DNA of 64,000 nt from CAZGSN01 sp964371655 (GTDB lineage Bacteria > Desulfobacterota > Binatia > HRBIN30). The stretch spans positions 81,549 through 145,548 of the forward strand of contig CAYJOD010000006.1 of assembly GCA_964371655.1 (NCBI GenBank). Reading direction: 5' to 3'. The notes under the pieces were generated by a model. That model searched no databases. It was not told the origin of the DNA and was given only the letters and a program-made list of their open reading frames with translations. The translations under genes were made by a program, and so were the position numbers. Below are positions 51,876 through 61,056 of the stretch, in pieces (within the stretch, counting starts at the first letter, position 1; each line of letters opens with the position of its first letter).

Positions 51876-53762
51876 ATGACCCGAAAGCTCGTCCGAACTT
51901 CTCATCTCCTGATACTTGCCGCCGTCGTCGTCGCGTCGATTCCTTCTCATGCCTACGCCCAGTACAAGCTGAATAAGATCGTCCAGGTCTTTCCGGGAAC
52001 GGCCGCGCAGCCTGGCGCGCAATACATCATGCTGCAGGCAGCCCAGGGCGGCCAATCCATCGTGACCGGCCGTGTCGTAAAGGTCTTCGGCGCGAACGAC
52101 GCCGTATTGGGCACGTTCACGTTCACGCACGATATGACCAACGGCGCCAATCAGGCGACGATCCTGATTGGAACGAACGCTGCGCAGACGCTGTTCGGCG
52201 TCACGCCCGATTTGCTGATGACCGCCGTGATTCCGCTCGCGGGCGGCAAGGTCTGCTACGAGATCCACGACTGCGTATCCTGGGGCAATTACACGGGGAG
52301 CAGCACCTCGCCCTCACCGAGTGGGACGCCGTACAACGCCGACGGCGGCATCGCGCTCGGAATGGCCTTGCGACGCGATCTCGGTATCGACGGAGACCCG
52401 ACTCTGCTCAGCGTCCTGGACGACACCGACAATAGTGCCACCGATTTCTTCTTGGGGGATCCCTTACCACGAAACAACGCGGGAGTTACGAATGCGACTC
52501 CGACGACCACACCGACGCGCACGCCGTCGACGACGTCGACCGCGACGGCAACAGCAACGATCACGCCTACCGACACCGCCGAACCGACGGCGACGTTCAC
52601 GCCCACCGATACGGTGACCGAGACCGCCACGGAAACTCCTACGGAGACCGCCACGGAGACCGCCACCTCCACTCCCACGCCCACCGATACCGCAACCAAT
52701 ACGGCGACAGAGACGGCGACGGAGACAGCGACGCCTACGCCCACCGATACGGTGACCGAGACCGCCACGGAAACCGCCACCACCACCTCGACGCCAACCC
52801 ACAGCCCCACCGACACGGCGACGGCGACTCCGACTCAAACCCTCGAGCCGTCGGAGACAGCGACATCCACACCCACGGATACGGTGACCGAGACGGCCAC
52901 CGAAACCGCCACGACTACGCCGACACCAACCGATACCGCCACCGAAACAGCCACGGTGACTTCCACGGACACCCCCGAGCCGACGGAGACACCGACACCT
53001 ACGCCCACCGATACGGTTACCGGAACCGTCACAGAGACCGCCACGATCACCGCGACAGCAACCCAGAGTGCTACGGAGACGGTGACTGCGACCTTCACTC
53101 CCACCGTTGCGACGGCGACACCGACCGCGACGCCCACGCTGACCGCCACCGAGACCGCCACGGCGACAATGACCGCAACTTCCACGGCCTTCGTCGAAGC
53201 AACAGAGACGTCGACGCCGACCGAGACCGCGACGGCCACGGCTACGGAAACCGCCACGATCACGATTACACCGACTCAGAGTCCCACGGACTCAGCGACG
53301 GCGACTCTTACTCAGACAATCGAAGCTACAGCGACGCCGACGCCGACCGATACAGCGACGGCCATCGCGACGGTGACTGAGACGGTGACTGAGACGCCCA
53401 CGAGCACGCCAACGAGCACGCCAACGACGACCGCGACCGACACGGCGGTGCCGACGACGACGGACACGGTGGTCCCAACCACCGCCACCAGGACTCCGAC
53501 GCCGACGAACACCGCTCGCAGCACGGTCACCAATACACCGACCCTGCAGCCTTCAAGCACGCCGACCCAGGTGCCGACGCCGACGGCGACACGGACCAAC
53601 ACCACGCCACCGACGCCCACGGCGACGCCGTCGCCGACGGCCACGCCGGCCAGTTTCAATGACGGCAACGGTGGGTGCGAGAGTGGCGGCAAGCCCACAA
53701 GCGCTGCGCCGTGGCTGCTGTTGCCTGCCTTTGCTCTTCTGATGAAGCGGCGACGGCGGTAG
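51876..53762 (+). CDS. Secreted Thr/Pro-rich surface protein with C-terminal sorting-like tail
   Basis: The 628-residue protein has a signal peptide (LLILAAVVVASIPSHAYA), a globular N-terminal domain (~30-205, with one disulfide candidate CYEIHDC), then about 390 residues of low-complexity Thr/Pro/Glu/Ala repeats (TPTDTxTETATETA-type), and a tail with GGCESGG, a hydrophobic helix (PWLLLPAFALLM) and KRRRR. That tail is the layout of C-terminal protein-sorting signals of the PEP-CTERM/MYXO-CTERM kind. ATG 51876 follows GGAAGGA. It is probably surface-anchored, with the mucin-like stalk lifting the N-terminal domain. Confidence 0.75.
   Translation: MTRKLVRTSHLLILAAVVVASIPSHAYAQYKLNKIVQVFPGTAAQPGAQYIMLQAAQGGQSIVTGRVVKVFGANDAVLGTFTFTHDMTNGANQATILIGTNAAQTLFGVTPDLLMTAVIPLAGGKVCYEIHDCVSWGNYTGSSTSPSPSGTPYNADGGIALGMALRRDLGIDGDPTLLSVLDDTDNSATDFFLGDPLPRNNAGVTNATPTTTPTRTPSTTSTATATATITPTDTAEPTATFTPTDTVTETATETPTETATETATSTPTPTDTATNTATETATETATPTPTDTVTETATETATTTSTPTHSPTDTATATPTQTLEPSETATSTPTDTVTETATETATTTPTPTDTATETATVTSTDTPEPTETPTPTPTDTVTGTVTETATITATATQSATETVTATFTPTVATATPTATPTLTATETATATMTATSTAFVEATETSTPTETATATATETATITITPTQSPTDSATATLTQTIEATATPTPTDTATAIATVTETVTETPTSTPTSTPTTTATDTAVPTTTDTVVPTTATRTPTPTNTARSTVTNTPTLQPSSTPTQVPTPTATRTNTTPPTPTATPSPTATPASFNDGNGGCESGGKPTSAAPWLLLPAFALLMKRRRR
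52495..53650 (+). repeat. Degenerate Thr-rich coding repeats
   Basis: Tandem degenerate units of ACC/ACG/ACT-rich codons, with recurring blocks such as ACGCCCACCGATACGGTGAC, encode the Thr/Pro stalk. Blocks recur near 52606, 52740, 52870 and 53000, so unequal crossing over is likely. Confidence 0.8.
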
Positions 53763-53950
53763 GGCGGTCTTCGGTCGGCGGCGCCATCGTAGGGTGGAGC
53801 TCTAGCAGCGTGTCGGACTGTCACCCGAGAATGGAAAACCGGAAACAGGAGACTGGAGATCCAAAACCGGTCAATGCCGCTGCCCAGACCCATTGGCCCG
53901 TTTTCGGTTTCCTGTTTTCTGCTTCCGGTTTCTCATTCTCCTCGCCCCCA

Positions 53951-54145
53951 TTTCTCACCGAGTTAACCACAGAGACACAGAGGACACAGAGGAGATCAAG
54001 ATCTGGAGAGGGATGGGACGTAATCTCTCCCAAGCCACCCTGCAAGAACATGACGATTTGGACTCCGCTATCTTCTTTCGGGCCAGCAAGTACTTTTGAC
54101 TTCCTCTGTGCTCTCTGTGCCTCTGTGGTGAGAAATCCGGGCTAG
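53951..54145. repeat. Inverted-repeat element, copy 1
   Basis: ACCACAGAGACACAGAGGAC (from 53966) and its near complement ending CCTCTGTGGT at about 54129 flank ~110 bp without a gene. It ends TGAGAAATCCGGGCTA. A related unit lies at 58505-58685. Confidence 0.65.
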
Positions 54146-54239
54146 AAGCCTATCGGACTGACATTGGGTTCGAGTCGTAGGGTGCGCCGCGCGCACCGAT
54201 CGGGCGTTTGACAGCGTGGATTGATTTTCCCACGGCTTC

Positions 54240-54929
54240 TCAGCGTTGCAGCAGGGTCTGCGCCCCCTTGGCAAACTCCTTCGCGGAATCGTCGTCGCTG
54301 TCGTCGACGAGGTTGGGAAGCTTGAAGGGGACCTCGACACCTTTCTGACACGCTGGGCGGGCCGACATTTGGTCCATCCAACGCCGCAGGTGGTCGAGCC
54401 CTTCGACGTTGATCCCCGACCACTTGTAGGTCCGTACCCAGCACCAGTTGGCGATGTCCGCGATCGAGTAGTCGCCCGCCAGCCAGGTGTTGCCGTCGAG
54501 ACGCGTATTGAGAACCTCGAATAGACGGCGGCATTCGTTCTGGTAGCGCTCGATTGCCGGCTGGATCTTCTCGGGGAAGTAGCGAAAGAACACGTTGGCT
54601 TGGCCCATCATCGGTCCGACGCCGGCCATCTGAAACATCAGCCACTGCGTGACCACGGATCTGCCCTTGGCATCGGCCGGCAGCAGCTTCCCGGTCTTCT
54701 CGGCGAGGTAGAGCATGATCGCACCGGACTCAAAGACGGCGAAGTCGCCGTTGTCGCGGTCGACGATCGTTGGGATGCGACCATTGGGGTTGAGCTTCAG
54801 GTATTCGGGCTGCTTTTGATCGCCCGCAAGCAGGTTGATGACGTGCACCTCGTACGGCAGCTGCAGCTCTTCGAGGGTGACCGAGGCCTTCCACCCGTTG
54901 GGGGTCGGCGCGGTGTAGAGATCAATCAT
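54240..54929 (-). CDS. Glutathione S-transferase (YfcG/Nu-like)
   Basis: The 229-residue protein has a thioredoxin-like N-terminal domain (IDLYTAPTPNGWKASVTLEEL, LNPNGRIPTIVD, FAVFESGAIMLYLAEK) and an all-alpha C-terminal GST domain (SIADIANWCWVRTYKW). The N-terminal TPNGWK segment and FESGAI glutathione loop fit Nu-class/YfcG-type GSTs, which act as disulfide reductases. ATG 54929 overlaps the stop of the GDPD gene (ATGA), so they form an operon. Confidence 0.88.
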   Translation of the reverse strand: MIDLYTAPTPNGWKASVTLEELQLPYEVHVINLLAGDQKQPEYLKLNPNGRIPTIVDRDNGDFAVFESGAIMLYLAEKTGKLLPADAKGRSVVTQWLMFQMAGVGPMMGQANVFFRYFPEKIQPAIERYQNECRRLFEVLNTRLDGNTWLAGDYSIADIANWCWVRTYKWSGINVEGLDHLRRWMDQMSARPACQKGVEVPFKLPNLVDDSDDDSAKEFAKGAQTLLQR

Positions 54930-55831
54930 TGGTTTTCCTTCCACGTGTTGATGGTCTGGCGCAACAAGCCCGGTTCGTCGGTGATGATGGCGCTCACTCC
55001 CTTGTCCAGATTCTGTCGCATATCCTCGGGCAGATCCACAGTCCAAACATTCACCTGCATCCCGGCGTCGAAGATCTTGCGCACGTTCGCCGCTGAAACA
55101 AAAAATAGAGGATTAATCGCATCGAGTTTGCGCTCGAGCGCGTGCGCGATCGAGGTGGCGAGGACGCCGCTTAGAAGTTGCGCGGAATACAGAGTCGGGT
55201 CCTCATGCTTGACGGCGGCCGCGGCATCTTCGCTGAACGACGAAAAGATGGTGCGTCGCGTCGCATTGAGGGCTTTGATCGCGGCGACCGTCTGGCGCGC
55301 GAGCTCGGCGACGCCGGTGCTCGGCGTCGCGCAGCTCGCGGAGTACACCTTCAACTCCACGTTCACTAACGCATCGGGTGGCAGGACGGCATACACCTCA
55401 GGCAGCGTCGGTGGCGGCTCGTCCGTCGCGATCCCGGCAAAGTTGATCAGACGGCAGGCGCGCGCCTCGGCGAAGCTGTGCGCGCTGACGCAGCCCGTAC
55501 ATGTCGTGGTGCGATCGAGCGTATCGTCATGCATGATGATCAGGCGGCCGTCGGCGGTGAGCTCGACGTCGAGCTCGATACCGTCGGCATCGTCGCGCAT
55601 CGCCGCCGCGAACGAGGCGAGAGAGTTCTCCGCCAGCGCATGGCCATCACGATTCACCCCCGTGCCGCGGTGCCCGAGGTCCGCCGCTGGCGCCAGCTGC
55701 AGAAGACGTTCGCGGACAACCTCATTGGCGGGCCGAGCCGTAATCGTCAGCGTTGGATCGTCGTCGCCGCAGGCGGTGATGACGAGAACCATCGCGATCG
55801 ACGTCAGGTAGCGCAATCTCAATCGTGGCAT
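54926..55831 (-). CDS. Glycerophosphodiester phosphodiesterase, lipoprotein-type
   Basis: The 301-residue protein has a lipobox-like signal (LTSIAMVLVITACG) and the GDPD TIM-barrel motifs: LGHRGTGVNRDGHALAENSL, DGIELDVELTADGRLIIMHDDTLDRTT, and late VNVWTVDLPEDM and ITDEPG. It should hydrolyse glycerophosphodiesters in the periplasm. ATG 55831 follows GGAGGAG. It precedes and overlaps the GST gene. Confidence 0.88.
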   Translation of the reverse strand: MPRLRLRYLTSIAMVLVITACGDDDPTLTITARPANEVVRERLLQLAPAADLGHRGTGVNRDGHALAENSLASFAAAMRDDADGIELDVELTADGRLIIMHDDTLDRTTTCTGCVSAHSFAEARACRLINFAGIATDEPPPTLPEVYAVLPPDALVNVELKVYSASCATPSTGVAELARQTVAAIKALNATRRTIFSSFSEDAAAAVKHEDPTLYSAQLLSGVLATSIAHALERKLDAINPLFFVSAANVRKIFDAGMQVNVWTVDLPEDMRQNLDKGVSAIITDEPGLLRQTINTWKENQ

Positions 55832-56170
55832 ATCTCCTCCCGATGCATAGTTCCTACACCGGCCCGTGACGCTCCCACAACCCCAGGAGCTCGACCGTGG
55901 TGGCTGCGTCATCACCGTCGCAGCGGGTGAGAGTGGTGGGTAGCAAGCTCGCAGAAGAAATGGAGTACCAGAGGAAAAGGGGCACGGGCTACTTTTTCGG
56001 TAGCGACTCTACCGCGACCTGGAAAAGTTGCACGGATCGAGAATGCACGCACGCTTGAAAAGTTGCCAGTCCCCTTTTCCCCTCGGCGAACCGAGCGCGT
56101 CGGCGCTATGAGCAAGAGCCGGAGAAGCCCAAAGGCTCCCCCGACTTGGTGCGAAGAGACAACTGGTTGA
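55832..56170. other. Intergenic, no gene seen
   Basis: About 340 bp without a supported gene. GAGGAAAAGGGG near 55972 and CCCCTTTTCCCCTC near 56082 form an inverted repeat around a stretch with two GAAAAGTTGC words. Confidence 0.45.
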
Positions 56171-56922
56171 TCACGAGCCGCCGCGGACGGCACGCACGTA
56201 GAAGAAGTAGGTGGGACTAGTCTTCAGTTGCATTTGGACTTCGCCATCATAGAAGTCCACGGCCCACGCCGTGTTGAGAAACCGCTGTGCTGTGGTGGAT
56301 GTCCAGTAGAAATTGGTCGCGCAGCAACTACTGCAAGCATGCGACTCACACCACGTCGTGGCACAGTTCGAGCCGAGCGCTGCGTCGACGTCCGGAGAGT
56401 ACGTCCCATAGTTGACGATGCCGTGCAACTCGTGGACGTTCGGCAGCCGCCAGTCGTTGTGGCCAGCAAAGTTTCCGCTGTTCAGCGTCGCGATCTTCGT
56501 TGTGAAGGCGGTGTACCAGGTGTAGGTGTCGCGCCAGTCGTGGATCGACCCGTCGTTCGACAGCTTCTCCCAATCGAGTCCGGTCCGGTTATCGGTGATC
56601 GTACCGTCGCCATTGTCCGTGTAACTGCGAGTCAGGCCCTTCACCAAGGCACCGTCCTGCCCCGCCGGTGAGCCGGGGCATCCCCCGAGTGTGCCCGCGC
56701 CCTGGTCGCACTCCGTCTGCCCCGTGCGTAGCCGCTGCCCGTAAGCGCTGCGGGAGGGAGCGCCGTTCCGGCAACCCCGAAGAGGTTGATGCCACTGACG
56801 ATATCCCCAGCCACCAGATCCGTATCGCCGACCACGCTACCCGCGCCGCTGTGATAGCTGGCTGCGATGGTTTGATCCGTGGTCGATGGTGGGTCGGGAA
56901 AAGGGGACAAGTCCGATTTCAA
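56171..56922 (-). pseudogene. DUF1566 (Lcl) domain protein, frameshifted
   Basis: The C-terminal 158 residues are an Lcl/DUF1566 domain (RSYTDNGDGTITDNRTGLDWEKLS, NDWRLPNVHELHGIV, FYWTSTTAQ, YVRAVRGG). In the same frame upstream comes QRLRTGQTECDQGAGTL... GQDGALVKG, but the expected preceding segment (VGDTDLVAGDIVSGINLFGVAGTALPPA) is in another frame; the shift lies near 56735-56750. The N-terminus also lacks a signal peptide and is cut near 56922. The original protein would have been an exported repeat-type surface protein. Confidence 0.65.
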
Positions 56923-56928
56923 GCCGAC

Positions 56929-57315
56929 CTACCACAGTCGGCTTGCGGCGTAGGCCCCGATCGACGGATCGTTGCTGACGAGCGGAATGTTCTCGACCAG
57001 TGCCTGCGCCACCAGCAGCCGGTCGAAGGGATCACGGTGGTGCATGGGAAGATCGATCAGTGCTGCAGTGTGCCGGAAGTCGATGTGCAGAATCTCGAAT
57101 CCATTCCCTTCCACCGCGCGACGCATGAAGTCCACGTATGGTTCCGCCAATGCATACTTGCCCAGACTGATCTTGATGGCGATTTCCCAGTAACTCGCCG
57201 GGCTAACGAACTTAGTCGTTGCGGAATCCAGGATGCAGCTCGTTGCGGTTGCCCTCAAACGGGCCTCGCCCAGAACAAACCAGAGGAGGGCATGAGTGTC
57301 GAGCAGCGCCCTCAT
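56929..57315 (-). CDS. PIN-domain (VapC-like) toxin
   Basis: The 128-residue protein has PIN motifs: LLDTHALLWFV (first Asp), ASYWEIAIKISLGKY (Glu) and HHRDPFDRLLVAQALVENIPLVSNDPSI (the D-x-F-D and ND acidic positions). It is predicted to be an RNase. ATG 57315 overlaps the antitoxin stop (ATGA). Confidence 0.88.
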   Translation of the reverse strand: MRALLDTHALLWFVLGEARLRATATSCILDSATTKFVSPASYWEIAIKISLGKYALAEPYVDFMRRAVEGNGFEILHIDFRHTAALIDLPMHHRDPFDRLLVAQALVENIPLVSNDPSIGAYAASRLW

Positions 57316-57539
57316 TTCATGTACTCGGCGAAATCGATCAAGTGTTCGTCGTCTTCGACCAGGAGCGCGAGCTTTCCTTTGCAACCGCCGAAGACCGGCT
57401 GTGGCTTCGGCGCCCGGAAGAGAACGAGTTGCGCAACCGGAGTGTCGTTGCGAGTGATCAAGACCGCTTCACCCGCCGCGGTCTTTGCGATCAATTCCGG
57501 TAGCCGCGATTGGGCCTCTTCGATGGTTACCGATGTCAT
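57312..57539 (-). CDS. Phd/YefM-like antitoxin
   Basis: The 75-residue protein has the Phd/YefM N-terminal fold (VTIEEAQSRLPELIAKTAAGEAVLITRNDTPVAQLV, in parts) and a short C-terminal toxin-binding tail. It precedes and overlaps the PIN toxin gene, so this is a complete VapBC-type pair. Confidence 0.85.
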   Translation of the reverse strand: MTSVTIEEAQSRLPELIAKTAAGEAVLITRNDTPVAQLVLFRAPKPQPVFGGCKGKLALLVEDDEHLIDFAEYMK

Positions 57540-57908
57540 TGCGGCTCTCCTGTTCCTCCTTGCAGTTTATTGCAGCGCGAGGGGGCTCTCAACCTATTGT
57601 CGATCGAAGACCAACGATGCGAACTCGACTGGCTCGGCGACAGCCTGCGGTCCTCTCGAAGGTGAGCATGTGATCAACACCGCCGGACAGGTAACCGGTG
57701 AGGATCATACGATCCACGAATCCCGGATTGGCTGACGCCAGGCCGGGAGCTGGCAACACCGTTGAGCCGGTTCCACTGCAGACGACTCCTCAATCGCCTC
57801 GCATCGTCCAAGGACCAGTACCGGCGCCAGCTGCAGCCGTTGTGTCCAGCTTACAGCAACCGAGTTTGTCGACAGGCTCGATTGGGAGAAGGTCGGGGTG
57901 AGAGCTCT
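57540..57908. other. Intergenic, no gene seen
   Basis: Nearly 370 bp between the toxin-antitoxin pair and bcp without a supported gene; nothing distinctive beyond short GC-rich words. Confidence 0.45.
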
Positions 57909-58376
57909 TCACCGGTCCTGCAAGGCGGCGAGCACCTGGTCCGGATGGGCTTCGGCGTTCGCGACTTTCTTCCAGTGCCGTTTCACCTTGCCGTCGGGCC
58001 CGATCCAGACGGTCGAGCGAATGACGCCGATGGTCTTCTTCCCGTACATCATCTTCTCGCCATAAGCACCGTACTTCTCCATCATCTTACGGTCGGGATC
58101 GGAGAGCAGGGTGAATGGCAGCTTGTACTTGGAGATGAACTTCTGGTGCGACGCGCCGCTGTCGGCAGACACGCCGAGCACAACGACACCGAGCTTCTGC
58201 AGGTCCTTCCAGCTGTCGCGGAAGCCGCATGCTTCCTTGGTGCAGCCAGGCGTATCGTCCTTCGGATAGAAATAGAGAACCACGTCTTTGCCGGCGAAGG
58301 CGGAGAGGGTGACCTTGTTGCCGTCCTGATCCGCCAGTGTAAACGCCGGTGCGGCTTTGCCTTCCTCGATTGCCAT
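57909..58376 (-). CDS. bcp: Thioredoxin-dependent thiol peroxidase (Bcp/PrxQ)
   Basis: The 155-residue peroxiredoxin has PAFTLADQDG, VVLYFYPKDDTPGCTKEACGFRD (peroxidatic Cys with PxxxTPGCT and resolving Cys five residues later, the BCP/PrxQ pattern) and VWIGPDGKVKRHW. It reduces peroxides with thioredoxin. No neighbour shares its direction closely. Confidence 0.95.
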   Translation of the reverse strand: MAIEEGKAAPAFTLADQDGNKVTLSAFAGKDVVLYFYPKDDTPGCTKEACGFRDSWKDLQKLGVVVLGVSADSGASHQKFISKYKLPFTLLSDPDRKMMEKYGAYGEKMMYGKKTIGVIRSTVWIGPDGKVKRHWKKVANAEAHPDQVLAALQDR

Positions 58377-58504
58377 AGTGAAATCCTCCTCGGGATTGAT
58401 CGGGTTACCGTGCCCAGACGAGCCGAGAGAATCAAGGGGCGTGCGCCAGATCGCGCTGCCCTCGGTCGCGCCCCCGGCCCGCCCCGAGGATGGCTAACTC
58501 GCCT

Positions 58505-58685
58505 TTTCCACCAAGACTTTACCGCAGAGACGCAGAGGCGCGGAGGCGAAGGTAGTCTGAGAACAATTGCACATCTGCCGAAACAGCAGAGTACACGGAA
58601 TGGATCCGGTCAAAATTATGATTTCTTCCAACCAACCAAGGCTTTCTCTGCGTCTCCGCGTCTCGGCGGTGAGAGATCCCGGCTA
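58505..58685. repeat. Inverted-repeat element, copy 2
   Basis: ACCGCAGAGACGCAGAGGCG (from ~58522) faces CTCTGCGTCTCCGCGTCTCG near 58645-58665. It ends TGAGAGATCCCGGCTA, close to the end of copy 1 at 53951-54145, and supplies the stop region of the epimerase gene. Confidence 0.65.
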
Positions 58686-59663
58686 ACCCTCAGTCGCCAT
58701 GCCTTGGCGTAGGAACTCGATCGTCTTCGCGAATCCATCGCGCACCGGCGTCGGCTTGAAGCCGAGCTCGCGTTGAGCCTTCGATGGGTCGACGCGCGGT
58801 TGCCACTGTAGAAACGTGAGCTCAGCCGGCGACACCAGCGGCGTGAACCCAAACAGCCGTGCCAACGGCGCCGACACCGTGGCGATCGTGCGCAACAGCC
58901 ACAGCGGCGCGTCATCGGGCACGTGTTCCCAACCGGCGAGCCGCGCTGTTTCCTGAGCGATGTCGCGCATCGACATGAACGCATCGCCAACCAGGTAGCG
59001 CTCGCCATCGCCACCACGCTCGGCCGCGGCCAGATGCGCCTCGACAACACCGTCGATGTAGACGACGGACATGCCACCCGGTGGCAGCATCGGCACCTCG
59101 CCTTTGAGCAGCTTCAAGACCAACGCGTTGAGCGTCCCCAACACCGGGCTGGGTCCGTAGACGGCGCAGGGGTTGATGAACACCACCTCGAGACCGCGGG
59201 CGCGCGCCGCATCGGCCTCCTTCTCGGCTGCCTGCTTGGAGCGTTCGTAGGCGGTGTGCTTTGGCTGCGTATCGATGTTGGACTCGACCAGTGTGCCGCC
59301 GCTGGGCGCGGCGAAAACATCCATCGTCGATGTGTAAACGACCCGGCGCGCACCGGCGGCAAGTGCCGCCGCCATGACGTTCGCCGTACCCTGTCGATTG
59401 ACGCGATCGAAAATCGAGTCGTCCTTCTGCCATTGCTCCGGCATGCCGGCGGCGTGAAAGACCCACTCGACGTTCTCCAGGGCCGGACGCAGCGTCGCCG
59501 GCTCCGTGATGTCACCGCGCTGGAGCTCGATGGCGCTCGGCAAGATCGACGCCGCTTTGGTCGGGTCGCGCACCAAGACGCGCACCACATGCCCGCGCTC
59601 GCACAAGCGTTTGGCTAGCGCGTTACCAACCAGGCCGGTTGCTCCGGTTACGAGTGTTCGCAT
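58683..59663 (-). CDS. NAD(P)-dependent epimerase/dehydratase (extended SDR)
   Basis: The 326-residue protein has the Rossmann glycine motif TGATGLVGNAL, the downstream HAAG segment, the catalytic YERSK (Tyr-x-x-x-Lys) and FINPCAVYGPSP, all typical of extended SDRs near HpnA/dihydroflavonol reductase-type enzymes. The substrate is unknown. It lies 24 bp downstream of the hydroxyacid dehydrogenase gene on the same strand, so co-transcription is likely. Confidence 0.87.
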   Translation of the reverse strand: MRTLVTGATGLVGNALAKRLCERGHVVRVLVRDPTKAASILPSAIELQRGDITEPATLRPALENVEWVFHAAGMPEQWQKDDSIFDRVNRQGTANVMAAALAAGARRVVYTSTMDVFAAPSGGTLVESNIDTQPKHTAYERSKQAAEKEADAARARGLEVVFINPCAVYGPSPVLGTLNALVLKLLKGEVPMLPPGGMSVVYIDGVVEAHLAAAERGGDGERYLVGDAFMSMRDIAQETARLAGWEHVPDDAPLWLLRTIATVSAPLARLFGFTPLVSPAELTFLQWQPRVDPSKAQRELGFKPTPVRDGFAKTIEFLRQGMATEG

Positions 59664-59687
59664 CTTTGCCTCCTGATCGCGATGATT

Positions 59688-60677
59688 CTATCGCGTCACT
59701 TCATTTTCGAGGGTCTCGCGGCGCAGCCAGTGTTGCAGGTTGCGCAGGAAGATCTCCGCCACCCGCGCCGGATTGCCGGCTGAGGTGCCCGAGTCGTGCG
59801 GCGACACGATCACATCCGGCAAATCCCATAGCGGCGAGTCTACGGGCAGCGGCTCGTGCTCGAAGACGTCGAGGTAGGCTCCGCCGAGCCGTTTGTCGCG
59901 CAGAGCCGCGATCAACGCCGCCTCATCGATGATTTGACCGCGGGCGACGTTGATGACCCGCGCCCCGCGTGGCAACGCCGCCAGCACGGCGGCGTCGATC
60001 ATGCCACGCGTCGCGGCCGTCAGCGGGCAAGCCAACACCAACCAATCGGCGCGGGTGGCGACCTTCGACAAGGCGTCTGGAGTGACGAGCTCGTCGACGT
60101 GATCGCCGGCGTGGCGCGGACTGCGGCGCACGCCGATGACGCGCAGGCCAAGGGCGCGGGCGAGCCGGGCAATCTCGTTGCCGATCGCGCCGACCCCGAC
60201 GATCACCATCGTGTGCCCGCGCAAATCCGCCGGCGGCTGCGGGTGCGGCAGCCACTCGTGGTGGCCCTGCGCCGCCCACCAACTCGGGAAGCCGCGCGCC
60301 AAGGCCAGCATCGCCGCGATCGCCGACTGCGCGATCGGCTCCGCCGTCGCCCCCGATGACGTCGTCAGCCGCACGCCGTTGGTGAGCAACTGCTCGAAGA
60401 CGGGATGATCGACGCCGGCGTTCGGCAGATGCATCCATTTGAGATTGGGCGCGTGTAAGGTGCTGCCGAGAAAACGACGCGTGAAGGCTAGGTCCTCCTC
60501 CCACACGCCGATGAAGCAGGCGATCTCGATCGTCGCCAAAGTCGGCGCGTCGAGGCGCGCTTCGACATCGGGCGGCAGCAGCAGCGGCCGCAGGTCGCTA
60601 CCGGCACAAGCACACAGCTCCCGGAAACGCTCGCCGTAATCGCGTACAAACACAGCGTCGGTCAGCAGATGCGGCAC
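59688..60677 (-). CDS. D-2-hydroxyacid dehydrogenase
   Basis: The 329-residue protein has the NAD-binding motif VGVGAIGNEIARLARALGLRV, catalytic Arg in NVARGQIIDEAALI, Glu in FEHEPLP and the His in SPHDSGT (an Asp-Ser environment replaces the usual H-x-G/A context). The family reduces 2-keto acids or oxidises 2-hydroxy acids. Substrate unknown. It precedes the epimerase gene in transcription order. Confidence 0.88.
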   Translation of the reverse strand: MPHLLTDAVFVRDYGERFRELCACAGSDLRPLLLPPDVEARLDAPTLATIEIACFIGVWEEDLAFTRRFLGSTLHAPNLKWMHLPNAGVDHPVFEQLLTNGVRLTTSSGATAEPIAQSAIAAMLALARGFPSWWAAQGHHEWLPHPQPPADLRGHTMVIVGVGAIGNEIARLARALGLRVIGVRRSPRHAGDHVDELVTPDALSKVATRADWLVLACPLTAATRGMIDAAVLAALPRGARVINVARGQIIDEAALIAALRDKRLGGAYLDVFEHEPLPVDSPLWDLPDVIVSPHDSGTSAGNPARVAEIFLRNLQHWLRRETLENEVTR

Positions 60678-60783
60678 GACTAGCTCTTACCGCCCGCACG
60701 CAAGTTGGGGAAGGAGGCTGTAGCCGCCGTAGCCAGACGGTGGCCGTCGGATGGAATGGCAAACGCCTCGCACCACGCTCTGG

Positions 60784-60930
60784 CGAGGTTGTCTCGAGAC
60801 TATTCCTGGGGCTCGTGACTAGGGGCTGGGGGCTCGGGAAGAACTGGGAAGACCCAAGACCCAAGCCCCTAGCGAGTCTTGAGACAGTCATCATGAAGCT
60901 GCTGCTTCGCCCGAGAGGATGAAAACTCGG
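60784..60930. repeat. Dispersed repeat, copy C, with divergent centre
   Basis: CGAGGTTGTCTCGAGAC at the left and GTCTTGAGACAGTCATC at the right match the ends of the element at 63842-64000, but the centre (GGGGCT-rich with its own inverted repeats) differs. The 48 nt from GAGACAGTC to GAAAACTC are identical in both copies. Confidence 0.6.
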
Positions 60931-61056
60931 TTCCCGAGCCCCCAGCCCCGAGCCTCCAGCCCCCATTTTCGAAGCAACCTCCGGCGAGCGCGGCTACATC
61001 TCATCCCGCAGTTCGCGTCGCGAGGGCCGCAGCAACGGTAGACGGCATCGCTCTGC

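Noticed and set aside
52495..53650. Tandem repeats that could suggest a CRISPR array
   Set aside because: The repeats are in frame, encode Thr/Pro-rich protein without stops, and have no constant repeat-spacer pattern.
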